Shown piece by piece: positions 37,701 through 44,857 of a stretch of DNA of 64,000 nucleotides (positions are counted from its first letter, which is position 1; each line of letters starts with the position of its first letter). Location: NCBI RefSeq assembly GCF_000980895.1, contig NZ_LAZX01000094.1, forward strand, positions 682,001 to 746,000, read 5' to 3'. Position numbers and translations under genes: made by a program. Below the pieces are notes generated by a model. That model had not been told where the DNA came from and did no database searches. It was given only the letters and a program-made list of their open reading frames with translations. The DNA is from Sphingomonas sp. Ag1 (GTDB lineage Bacteria; Pseudomonadota; Alphaproteobacteria; Sphingomonadales; Sphingomonadaceae).

Positions 37701-40371
37701 CGGTCAATCCTTTCCACGCCGCCGTAACCTGCTGCCGGGCGGTGTCAAAGCCGGCGAGCACCGCGTCCCAATCATCGAGATGGAGCACCCGCGCGACCAA
37801 GGCGCGCGTTGCTTCCGAGGGTGGCTCGGCCGCATCCGGCGCGACCAGGCGAAGCGTGACAATAAGGCGGGTCAGCAGATCGTGCGCGTGGTGGAGGTCC
37901 ACACGGAGCCCGAGCAGATCGATCGCGCGGCCGAGATTGGTGTCGAAGCCCTCCCGCCGGGTCAGCTGCGCGACATGGACGGTGAATTCCAGATCGACCA
38001 GCCCGCCGGGCAGCAGCTTGGCGTCGAGCGGCCCGGCGGGCGGCTTGTGCGCCGCCATCTCGGCCCGCATCGTTATGGCATCGGCCACGACGTCGCGCTG
38101 CGGCCGGTCGCCGTGCAGCACGCCGTCGATGATCGCCTGTAGTTCGGCGCGCGCCTTTGCCGAGCCGAACACCGGCCGGGCGCGGGTGAGCGCCATATGC
38201 TCCCACGTCCAGGCGCTTTCGCGCTGGTAGCGGGCAAAGGAATCGACATTCACCACCAGCGGGCCCTGTGTCCCCGACGGGCGAAGGCGCGTGTCGATCT
38301 CGTAGAGCGGGCCCGCGGCGGTGGGCACGGAGAGCGCGGCGGAAACGCGCTGCGCAAGGCGATTATAATAAAGCGTCGCACCCAAGGGCTTGGGGCCGTC
38401 GGACTCCGCCGCAAAGTCACCGGTGAACAGGTAGATCAGGTCGAGGTCGGAGGCATGGGTCAGCGCCCCTCCCCCGAGCCGCCCGAGCGCCAGGATGACG
38501 AATTCGCTGTCCGGTACCCGGCCATGCGCCTGCGCGAATTCCGCCACCGTCTCGCTCGCCAGCACCTCGATCGCGGCCTCTGCCACGCGCGAATAGCCCG
38601 CCGCGACGTCGAGCGGATCGGCCACCGCAGAGATGATCTGCGCGCCCAGGGCGAAGCGGTGTTCGTTGACGATGCGGCGGACGTGATCGAGCTTGGCCTG
38701 GAAATCCGCGCGCCGTTCATTGCTGCGCATCATCGCGGCGATGGCGGGCACGTCAGGCACAGGATCGAAGGCGGAGGCGTCGATCAGCCCGTCGAGCAGG
38801 TCAGGCCGGCGCGCGAGTTCATCGGCGAGGGTCGGCGTGTGGCTGAGCAACCGGACAAGGAGCGCGATGAGCGCGGGCCGCGCCTCCAGCAGGCGGAAGA
38901 TGTTCACCGCGCTGGGCAAGCGTTCGAACAGCCGGTCGAGGCGGTTGAGCGCGGCCTCGGGCGCGGGTGCCTCCCCCAGCGCCGCGACGAGGCCGGGCAA
39001 TACGGCCTCAAGCGCGGCCTGCGCGGCGGCACTGCGCAGCGCGGGATAGCGCGCGGCACGCCATGCCGCGATCCGGGTTGCCGCAACGTCCGGATCCGCG
39101 AAGCCCGCCGCGACAAGCTGGGCGGAAAGGGCATCGCTGTTGGCGGACAAATTGTCCCCGGTGGTAGGCGCGAGCTGCCCGAAGATGGCGCCGACGCGCG
39201 TGACGTGCGGTTCGAGATGCGCGAGCAACGCCGCGCCGTGGGGGCGCCCGTCCAGCCGTGCCACGCGCTCCAACGCGTCGCCGGTCGGAAGCGCATGCGT
39301 CTGGCGATCATCGATCATCTGGACGCGGTGCTCGGCCGTGCGCAGCGCGACATAGGCGTCGCAGAGCGCCTGTGCGTCATCCGGGGCGATCCGGCCAGCG
39401 GCGGCCAGTGCGGCGAGCGCCCCGCGGGTATCGCCGGTACGCAGCGCGGGATCGCGCCCGCCGTGGATGAGCTGGTGGATCTGCGCGAAGAATTCGATCT
39501 CACGGATCCCGCCCCGCCCCCGCTTCAGGTCATAGCCCGGGCCGAAGGTCTGCCCCTGCGAGTGGTGATCCCGAATCCGCCGGGTGATCTCCAATATCTC
39601 CCCCACCGCGCCGAAATCGAGGCTGCGGCGCCAGATGAAGGGGCGGATCGCGTCGAGAAACTGCTCGCCCAAGGCGATATCGCCGGCGGCGGGGCGTGCG
39701 CGGATGAAGGCTGCCCGCTCCCAGGGCAGTGCCTGCGATTCATAGTAAGTGATCGCGGCTTCGATCGGCAGCGCGATGGGCGTGACCTCAGGCGTGGGAC
39801 GGAGCCGCATGTCGACCCGCAGGACATAGCCGTCAGCGTCGCGGGCCTGGAGCAGCTCGATCACGCGCCGGCCGATGCGCACCGCTGCGTCGACCGGCTC
39901 CTCGTTGCGGCGCGTGGGCAGCGTCCGGGGATCGAACAGGAAGATGGGGTCGATGTCGGAGGAATAATTCAGCTCGCGGCTGCCCTGCTTGCCAAGCGCC
40001 AACGCAACAAAGCCCTCTGGCCCCGCCCCTGGGCTGCGCTCCGCGATCGCAGTGCGGATCGCCTGGTCGAGTGCGAAATCGGCAAAATCGGTCAGTCGGT
40101 GCGTGACGGCGGTCAGATCGAAGATGCCGGACAAGTCGCCGATCGCGACCTGAAGCGCCAACTGACGACGGGCAAGACGCAGCGCCCGGCCTATCGGCAC
40201 ATCGGGGTCGAGCGTGACCGGCCGGTCGAGCGATGCCGCGGAAAAATGGTCGCCGCGGTCGAGCAAGTTCGCGAGAAATGGCGAGAATCCGTGCGCCCGG
40301 CCGACCGCGTCCGCGACCAGCAGCTCGACATTTTTTTCGCTTGACAAGGGGAAATCCGTAGCCTGGACCAT
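37663..40371 (-). CDS. glnE: Bifunctional glutamine synthetase adenylyltransferase/deadenylyltransferase
   Basis: A 902-residue enzyme that switches glutamine synthetase on and off in response to nitrogen status through PII. The start MVQATDFP at 40371 is preferred to a Met 15 residues earlier; AGGAG lies 13 bases upstream. Two nucleotidyltransferase domains are visible: the N-terminal deadenylylase (NYSSDIDPIFLFD, about residues 135-150) and the C-terminal adenylylase (THASDLDLIYLFTGD, about 635-650), each followed by a helical domain. Confidence 0.96.
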   Translation of the reverse strand: MVQATDFPLSSEKNVELLVADAVGRAHGFSPFLANLLDRGDHFSAASLDRPVTLDPDVPIGRALRLARRQLALQVAIGDLSGIFDLTAVTHRLTDFADFALDQAIRTAIAERSPGAGPEGFVALALGKQGSRELNYSSDIDPIFLFDPRTLPTRRNEEPVDAAVRIGRRVIELLQARDADGYVLRVDMRLRPTPEVTPIALPIEAAITYYESQALPWERAAFIRARPAAGDIALGEQFLDAIRPFIWRRSLDFGAVGEILEITRRIRDHHSQGQTFGPGYDLKRGRGGIREIEFFAQIHQLIHGGRDPALRTGDTRGALAALAAAGRIAPDDAQALCDAYVALRTAEHRVQMIDDRQTHALPTGDALERVARLDGRPHGAALLAHLEPHVTRVGAIFGQLAPTTGDNLSANSDALSAQLVAAGFADPDVAATRIAAWRAARYPALRSAAAQAALEAVLPGLVAALGEAPAPEAALNRLDRLFERLPSAVNIFRLLEARPALIALLVRLLSHTPTLADELARRPDLLDGLIDASAFDPVPDVPAIAAMMRSNERRADFQAKLDHVRRIVNEHRFALGAQIISAVADPLDVAAGYSRVAEAAIEVLASETVAEFAQAHGRVPDSEFVILALGRLGGGALTHASDLDLIYLFTGDFAAESDGPKPLGATLYYNRLAQRVSAALSVPTAAGPLYEIDTRLRPSGTQGPLVVNVDSFARYQRESAWTWEHMALTRARPVFGSAKARAELQAIIDGVLHGDRPQRDVVADAITMRAEMAAHKPPAGPLDAKLLPGGLVDLEFTVHVAQLTRREGFDTNLGRAIDLLGLRVDLHHAHDLLTRLIVTLRLVAPDAAEPPSEATRALVARVLHLDDWDAVLAGFDTARQQVTAAWKGLTDGHTAGRDADRD

Positions 40372-40406
40372 GAAACCAACGCGTCTCCTGATCCGTTCTA
40401 TCGCGC

Positions 40407-40583
40407 ATGACGACACATGAACATCATCATCGCGAAGGAGGCAGTGACGGTTACTATGTCCGGTATCCGCGGGCTACCGACGCTATCGGCGAATCGCTGC
40501 GTTTCGCATTCAATGATGCGCGCAGCACCCCTGACGACCTCAAGACACTGGTAGAGGCGCTTTATGGCGTTCCAAGAAACTAG
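40407..40583 (+). CDS. Small hypothetical protein (58 residues)
   Basis: An open frame from ATG 40407 to TAG 40581-40583. The product is charged and His-rich at the N-terminus (MTTHEHHHREGG) with an amphipathic C-terminal half (IGESLRFAFNDA to LVEALYGV). It is divergent from glnE with only 35 bases between starts, and convergent with ecfG. No good Shine-Dalgarno is seen before the ATG. Third-position GC is lower than in neighbours. The C-terminal pattern loosely recalls NepR (hydrophobic-Gly-x-x-Leu-Arg and a Pro-Asp turn), which may be chance. Confidence 0.5.
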   Translation: MTTHEHHHREGGSDGYYVRYPRATDAIGESLRFAFNDARSTPDDLKTLVEALYGVPRN

Positions 40584-40643
40584 GTCCGAAAGGCAGGTCT
40601 AGCAGCCGCGCCCTGACAGGGCCGGTGGCAAGCCCGCTCACGA

Positions 40644-41285
40644 TCAGCGATCGCGGCTGAGCTCGTCCACCTCGTCCATGATCTCGTCGAGCGTCGGTTT
40701 CAGGCTGGGGATCATGTGATCGGTCCGCGACGTCATGTCGCTACCGCTCATGAGCGCCTCCAGCGCGACACGGCCGCGCGCCACGCGGCTCTTGATCGTG
40801 CCGACCGCCACGCCGCAGATCTCCGCCGCCTCTTCATAGGCGAAGCCGCCCGCACCGACGAGGATCAGCGCCTCGCGCTGTGGCTGCGGCAGATGAAGCA
40901 GCGCGCGCTGCATGTCGGCAAGTTCGACATGCTTGTCCTGGCTGGCGGGTGCCGCCAGCAGGCGATCAGCGACGAGATCGTCCCACTCACCCTTGAAGCG
41001 CGCGCGCCGCATCTGCGAGAGATACAGGTTGCGCAGGATGATGAAGGTCCAGGCGCGCATGTTGGTGCCGGCCTGGAACCGCTTGCGCGCGGCCCATGCC
41101 TTCAACAGCGTTTCCTGCACCAGATCGTCGGCGAGATCGCGGTTACCCGACAGCGAGCGTCCAAAGGCGCGCAAATGCGGGATTACCTGAGCAAGCTGCT
41201 TCTTGAATTCCGGATCGGATAGCGAAACGTGCTCGACCGATGCTCCATCGGCCGCGGCATCATCACGCGGTTCAGCTTCGGTCAT
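40644..41285 (-). CDS. ecfG: General stress response ECF sigma factor EcfG
   Basis: A 213-residue ECF sigma factor of the EcfG group. Sigma region 2 (about residues 30-95) carries GNRDLADDLVQETLLKAW and region 4 (about 125-180) carries PQREALILVGAGGFAYEEAA and GTIKSRVARGR. In alphaproteobacteria it drives the general stress regulon from GGAAC-N16/17-CGTT promoters and is held by NepR until phospho-PhyR frees it. The start MTEAEPRDD is chosen over upstream in-frame Mets. nepR is encoded 1.3 kb away on the opposite strand. Confidence 0.94.
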   Translation of the reverse strand: MTEAEPRDDAAADGASVEHVSLSDPEFKKQLAQVIPHLRAFGRSLSGNRDLADDLVQETLLKAWAARKRFQAGTNMRAWTFIILRNLYLSQMRRARFKGEWDDLVADRLLAAPASQDKHVELADMQRALLHLPQPQREALILVGAGGFAYEEAAEICGVAVGTIKSRVARGRVALEALMSGSDMTSRTDHMIPSLKPTLDEIMDEVDELSRDR

Positions 41286-41389
41286 AATATGTCGTTCGGT
41301 CCCCGCACCGGAATGAACCGGCATCCTCTCCGTAAGATAGATAGTACCGGCGTCGTTTGCCACCCGTCCGGTCAACATGGTGATCGCGT

Positions 41390-41533
41390 CTACAACCGCG
41401 TGAACAGCAGAAACGCGAATATCGCGATCACCAGCACCAGCGAAACGGGCAGGATATACCGGGTCATGTGCGGCGTAGTGCCAGCGCGAGCCTCGTCAGT
41501 GCTCAGCTCGACCTTGTGATTTTCGTCAGCCAT
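41390..41533 (-). CDS. 47-residue single-pass membrane protein
   Basis: The frame ATG 41533 to TAG 41390 encodes a charged 22-residue N-terminus (MADENHKVELSTDEARAG), one strong membrane helix (about residues 26-44, ILPVSLVLVIAIFAFLLF) and a short TRL tail. It lies between phyR and ecfG in the same direction, 104 bases before ecfG. No family is recognised. The clean helix and position in a conserved regulatory locus support a real gene. Confidence 0.65.
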   Translation of the reverse strand: MADENHKVELSTDEARAGTTPHMTRYILPVSLVLVIAIFAFLLFTRL

Positions 41534-41541
41534 ACAGCTTT

Positions 41542-41566
41542 AACGATCCTGCACCGTTTTGGGTCC
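41542..41566 (-). promoter_or_regulatory. Possible EcfG-type promoter before the small membrane gene and ecfG
   Basis: On the minus strand GGACC-N16-CGTT, one mismatch from the EcfG consensus GGAAC-N16-CGTT. The -10 element ends only eight bases before the small gene's ATG, so a transcript from it would be almost leaderless for that gene but would cover ecfG, giving autoregulation. Confidence 0.35.
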
Positions 41567-41575
41567 GTATCGCTT

Positions 41576-42373
41576 TTACGAAACCGGCGCGGTCGATTGA
41601 TCGAAGAACAGTGCCTGGCTGATCGCGGCCTTTACCGTCGACCGCTGGAACGGCTTGGTGATGAGGAAGGTCGGCTCGGGACGCTCACCGGTCAGCAATC
41701 GTTCCGGGAAGGCGGTGATGAAGATCACCGGCACCTGGAATTCACCCAGGATGTCCTTAACCGCATCGATGCCCGACGAATCGTCGGCGAGCTGGATGTC
41801 GGCGAGCACGAGGCCGGGACGATCGTCCATCGCCAGCGCAACCGCTTCGTCACGGGTCACGGCGACACCGGTCACTTCATGGCCGAGATCGCGCACGATC
41901 GTCTCGATATCCATTGCGATGATCGGTTCGTCCTCGATGATGAGGACGCGGGCGCGGGTCTGATTCTCGATCTCCGACAGCGCGTCGGCGACGAGCGATT
42001 CGACCTCGCTGGGCGAGACGTTGATGAGATAGGCCGTGTCCTCGACCGTGAACCCCTCCATTGCGGTGAGGAGCAGCGCCTGGCGCGACAGCGGCGTCAT
42101 GCGTGCGAGGCGCGCGCGGGCCACCGCCTCCTGATCGTCCACATCCCCCGGATCAGCCTGCTGATCGTCGTTGGTCGATCCCCAGATCGCCTGGAACGTA
42201 CGGTACAGGCCAAGGCGCGGATCGACGTCGCGCGGAAATTCCTCGGGAGCGGCGACGATCGCTTCGAGCGTGGCGCGGACATATTTGTCGCCGTGCGACT
42301 GGCTGCCGGTGAGCGCCCGCCCATAACGACGCAGGAAGGGCAGATGTGGGGCGAGCTGTTGTCCAAGCGACAT
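41576..42373 (-). CDS. phyR: Anti-anti-sigma response regulator PhyR
   Basis: A 265-residue two-domain protein. The N-terminal sigma-like domain (about residues 1-135) mimics EcfG to bind NepR; it contains RMTPLSRQALLLTAMEGFTVED and NVSPSEVESLVADAL. The C-terminal receiver (about 140-260) has the acidic pocket IIEDEP, phospho-acceptor Asp192 (VLADIQLADD), Thr220 and the FITAFPE element typical of FAT-GUY receivers, and Lys240 (ITKPF). Phosphorylation makes PhyR capture NepR and release EcfG. It starts 244 bases from nepR on the opposite strand. Confidence 0.96.
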   Translation of the reverse strand: MSLGQQLAPHLPFLRRYGRALTGSQSHGDKYVRATLEAIVAAPEEFPRDVDPRLGLYRTFQAIWGSTNDDQQADPGDVDDQEAVARARLARMTPLSRQALLLTAMEGFTVEDTAYLINVSPSEVESLVADALSEIENQTRARVLIIEDEPIIAMDIETIVRDLGHEVTGVAVTRDEAVALAMDDRPGLVLADIQLADDSSGIDAVKDILGEFQVPVIFITAFPERLLTGERPEPTFLITKPFQRSTVKAAISQALFFDQSTAPVS

Positions 42374-42494
42374 GAGGCGGAACGACTCCCAATAGATTAG
42401 GGTTTCGGCTTTGCGCGCCAAACCCGGATTGATCAACTTCGACAAACCCCCGCAGGCGCGCGGCGCCCAACGACGCAATTCGTCGTCGAGCGGT

Positions 42495-42520
42495 GGAACC
42501 AACGAACCGGTATTTTGTTT
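42495..42520 (+). promoter_or_regulatory. EcfG-type promoter upstream of nepR
   Basis: GGAAC (42495-42499), 17 bases, GTTT (42517-42520), matching the general stress sigma consensus. It would yield a leader of roughly 90 bases before nepR. Together with the EcfG-NepR antagonism this forms a negative feedback loop. Confidence 0.7.
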
Positions 42521-42617
42521 CCATGACGCGAGCCTTGATGAACAGGCTGGTGCCAAGGCCCGTAAGCGGCCAAGGAATCGTCACAGCATGCCAGACAGGT
42601 GTTTCGGGGGGTAAGCG

Positions 42618-42785
42618 TTGGTTTCGGACAAGGAAGCGCCAAAAAAGCCGGTCAAGAAGAAGGGCAGCACTGCGGTGCAGTCCAAGGACCGGGACATGGG
42701 TGCGGCGCTGCGATCAATCTATCAGAAGACGATCGACGAGCCGGTCCCGGACGAGTTCGTTTCCCTCCTGGGCAAGCTAGACTAA
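42618..42785 (+). CDS. nepR: Anti-sigma factor NepR
   Basis: A 55-residue protein starting with TTG at 42618; a six-G Shine-Dalgarno (42606-42611) lies six bases upstream. The Lys-rich N-terminus (DKEAPKKPVKKKG) is followed by the two NepR helices, MGAALRSIYQKTIDEPVPDE and FVSLLGKLD, which are the diagnostic family core. NepR sequesters EcfG and is displaced by phospho-PhyR. phyP follows after eight bases. Confidence 0.94.
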   Translation: MVSDKEAPKKPVKKKGSTAVQSKDRDMGAALRSIYQKTIDEPVPDEFVSLLGKLD

Positions 42786-42793
42786 GCACAGAC

Positions 42794-44380
42794 ATGGCAA
42801 CGACGGCGGACGATTCGCGCGTTGGCGCGACGACGCCGACGTTCATGATGCGCTGGCCCACGGGCGCGAAGCTTCTGGTGATCCTGTCGATCGCGCTGCT
42901 GCCGCTCGCGATCATCGCAGTGTTTGCGACGCTGCGCATCACCCAGATTGCCGATACCGAGGCACGCGCGGGCCTGCGCGTCGCGGCGGCCGAGAGCAGC
43001 CGCGCGATCGCGATCGAGCTGATCGGCGACATGACCGCGCTGCGTGCCGCGGTGGATGCGCTGGAGGCGGACCCCGGCGACACACCCAGCTGCGCGCGCG
43101 TCCAGGGCGTTTTCGCGCAACAGGCATTCAACGGCGCGCGATTCGCGGTGTTCGGCCCCAAGGGTCGGCTGCTGTGTGGCAGCAGCTTTCCCGGGGCGCT
43201 GGAGGTGGCGCGAACCGCCCGCGACGCGGCCGTGGCAGCGCAGATCCTGCCCCAGCGCGGTCTGCTGCTCGGGGTGGTCGGTCGTTCCGGGCAGGTCACC
43301 GCAGCGGCATACTTCCCGACCGACTTCCTGGCGGAGCTGAGCCGCCCGAGCGGGTTCACGCCGGCCTATGCCGCAACCCTGATCCACGGTGCGAACGAGC
43401 TGGTGCTGCAATCGCTGGCGCGCGAGAACGCATTCGAGCGGCGCGAGAATAACCTCACCGACCTTGGCATCGGCGACCTGAAGCTGGCGATGGAGGTGCG
43501 CACCGCGCCGATCACCTCGCCGCTGGTCATCGCGCTGCTGCTGCCGCTGGTCATGTGGGCGGCCGCCGCCGGCATCGCCTGGTTCGTCGTCGATCGCCTG
43601 CTGATAAGGCCGATGCGCCAGCTGCGCGCGCGCGTCGCGGCCTTCACGCCGGGCGAAGAAACCGATTCGCAAGTAATCCGCGCGCTGCCGGCGCAGGAAT
43701 TGCGCGAATTGGGCGATACGTTCCGCGCGCTGACCAGGACCGTGGCGATCCACGAGGCGGGACTTGCCGAAGGGCTGGTGCGCCAGACGAAGCTGACGCG
43801 CGAAGTGCATCACCGGGTGAAGAACAACCTCCAGGTGATTTCCTCCCTCATCAACTTTCACGCGCGTGGCGCGAAGTCGCCCGAGGCGTCGCAGGCCTAT
43901 GCGTCGATTCAACGCCGGGTCGATGCGCTCGCGGTGGTGCATCGCAACCATTACGCCGAGATGGAGGAAAATCGCGGGCTCTCGCTGCGGCCGATGCTGG
44001 GCGAGCTGGCGTCCAACATCCGCGCGACGGCGGCCGAGGGCACACAGCTGCGCATTCAGCTCGACATCGATCCCTATCTGGTGACGCAGGACGTCGCAGT
44101 CGCGGTGGCCTTCCTCGCCACCGAGTTGATCGAACTGGCCGTCACCTGCGATCCCGCGGCGCAATTGCGCGTGTCGGTCAAGGAAGCGGCGACGCCGGAT
44201 CGCGCGACGCTGCGCGTCTCGTCGCGGGCGCTGATCGAAAGCCCGGAACTTCGCGACGGCCTCGCCACCCGCTTCGGGCGCGTGATCGAAGGCCTGTCGC
44301 GCCAGCTGCGCGCGCCGCTTCACCACGATCCACTGGCTGGCGCGTACGAAATTTCGATCGCGGTGCTCGGCCGGGATTGA
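42794..44380 (+). CDS. phyP: PhyR-directed phosphatase PhyP (degenerate HisKA_2 histidine kinase)
   Basis: A 528-residue membrane protein: helix 1 (about 26-48), periplasmic domain (about 50-240), helix 2 (about 242-268), HAMP (about 269-320) and a HisKA_2 dimerisation helix EVHHRVKNNLQVISSLINF with His339/His340. The region where an HATPase should follow lacks a recognisable N box (TELIELAVTC in place of an Asn-containing motif) and any DxGxG or GxGxG loop. In Sphingomonas sp. Fr1 a protein of this description encoded at the phyR locus, PhyP, acts as a negative regulator of PhyR. It is co-directional with nepR, eight bases downstream. Confidence 0.85.
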   Translation: MATTADDSRVGATTPTFMMRWPTGAKLLVILSIALLPLAIIAVFATLRITQIADTEARAGLRVAAAESSRAIAIELIGDMTALRAAVDALEADPGDTPSCARVQGVFAQQAFNGARFAVFGPKGRLLCGSSFPGALEVARTARDAAVAAQILPQRGLLLGVVGRSGQVTAAAYFPTDFLAELSRPSGFTPAYAATLIHGANELVLQSLARENAFERRENNLTDLGIGDLKLAMEVRTAPITSPLVIALLLPLVMWAAAAGIAWFVVDRLLIRPMRQLRARVAAFTPGEETDSQVIRALPAQELRELGDTFRALTRTVAIHEAGLAEGLVRQTKLTREVHHRVKNNLQVISSLINFHARGAKSPEASQAYASIQRRVDALAVVHRNHYAEMEENRGLSLRPMLGELASNIRATAAEGTQLRIQLDIDPYLVTQDVAVAVAFLATELIELAVTCDPAAQLRVSVKEAATPDRATLRVSSRALIESPELRDGLATRFGRVIEGLSRQLRAPLHHDPLAGAYEISIAVLGRD

Positions 44381-44439
44381 GGCTGGGCCGGCGGCAGCGC
44401 CGCGGCTCAACTTTTTTCCACGATTGGCGCGAAAGCCTA

Positions 44440-44464
44440 GGAACCCCCGCCGCCGATCGACGTT
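44440..44464 (+). promoter_or_regulatory. Consensus EcfG promoter of a candidate small RNA
   Basis: GGAAC (44440-44444), exactly 16 bases, CGTT (44461-44464): a perfect general-stress sigma promoter. It lies 60 bases after the phyP stop. Transcription would begin around 44470-44472, where the first hairpin of the candidate RNA starts, and no coding frame follows directly. Confidence 0.85.
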
Positions 44465-44470
44465 CTACAC

Positions 44471-44570
44471 TTCGGATAGCGACCTTATGCCCCCCCGCTC
44501 TCGCTATCCGCGACATAGGCCCGGAAGCGTCAACCCTCCCCCCCCCGGTGACGCTTTCGGGCCTTATTTC
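44471..44570 (+). ncRNA. Candidate EcfG-dependent small RNA with C-rich loops (GsrN-like)
   Basis: About 100 nt between an exact EcfG promoter and an intrinsic terminator. Hairpin 1 has a perfect ten-base stem CGGATAGCGA/TCGCTATCCG (44473-44482 with 44501-44510) and an 18-base loop containing seven consecutive C. Hairpin 2 (44518-44563) has a 15-base stem with one G-T wobble and a loop containing nine consecutive C, followed by TTATTTC. C-rich loops pair with Shine-Dalgarno sequences. Caulobacter GsrN is a sigT/EcfG-dependent RNA with a C-rich loop, and GsrN homologues often lie near the stress locus. This is inference from structure; expression is not shown. Confidence 0.75.
44518..44563 (+). 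terminator. Terminator hairpin of the candidate small RNA
   Basis: Stem GGCCCGGAAGCGTCA/TGACGCTTTCGGGCC around a loop with a nine-C run, followed by TTATTTC. It may serve both as terminator and as the second C-rich loop of the RNA. The same hairpin would end read-through from phyP. Confidence 0.75.
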
Positions 44571-44595
44571 ATTTCCTTGAGATCGTTGGCGCGAA

Positions 44596-44620
44596 GGAAC
44601 GAAGTTCCTCACCACGCATT
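44596..44620 (+). promoter_or_regulatory. Probable EcfG promoter of the entericidin-like gene
   Basis: GGAAC (44596-44600), 16 bases, CATT (44617-44620), one mismatch from the -10 CGTT. The -35 also forms a perfect palindrome GGAAC-GAA-GTTCC. The predicted start of transcription leaves a leader of about 30 bases. Confidence 0.55.
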
Positions 44621-44657
44621 TTCCCGAATGCGAAATGACTGCGCGCAGGAGGGCTTG

Positions 44658-44792
44658 ATGAAAAAGTTGTTCGGAATGGTTGTGGTGGCTGGCGCCCTGA
44701 TGGTTTCGGCGTGCAACACGGTCGAAGGTGTCGGGCGCGACGTATCCTCGGCGGGCAACACCGTCGCCAAGACGGCGGACGACGCCAAGTAA
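44658..44792 (+). CDS. Entericidin A/B family lipoprotein
   Basis: A 44-residue lipoprotein with signal peptide and lipobox MVSAC (Cys19), then TVEGVGRDVSSAGNTVAKTADDAK, the typical entericidin tail. AGGAGGG (44647-44653) precedes the ATG by four bases. Entericidins are small envelope lipoproteins often controlled by the general stress response, which fits the EcfG-like promoter upstream and the location beside phyR/nepR. Confidence 0.88.
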   Translation: MKKLFGMVVVAGALMVSACNTVEGVGRDVSSAGNTVAKTADDAK

Positions 44793-44815
44793 CCACGGCT
44801 TCATTGTCACGAGAC

Positions 44816-44857
44816 GGGCGGCGTCGAGGAGACACTCGACGCCGCCCTTCTTTTATT
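44816..44857. terminator. Intrinsic terminator between entericidin gene and tatC
   Basis: Perfect 13-base stem GGGCGGCGTCGAG/CTCGACGCCGCCC with a six-base loop, followed by TTCTTTTATT on the plus strand. It ends the entericidin message; the T run overlaps the last codons of convergent tatC. Confidence 0.9.

Noticed and set aside
38197..40344. 715-codon plus-strand frame opposite glnE
   Set aside because: Fully antisense to glnE, which carries both catalytic motifs; composition is artefactual.
40341..40369. TTGACA at 40341 as a sigma-70 promoter for the 58-residue frame
   Set aside because: The spacing is 17 bases but the -10 would be TGGACC, far from consensus, and it lies inside glnE coding sequence.
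42374..42617. EcfG-type promoter for phyR on the minus strand
   Set aside because: I searched for GTTCC with an upstream AACG on the plus strand and found no correctly spaced pair.
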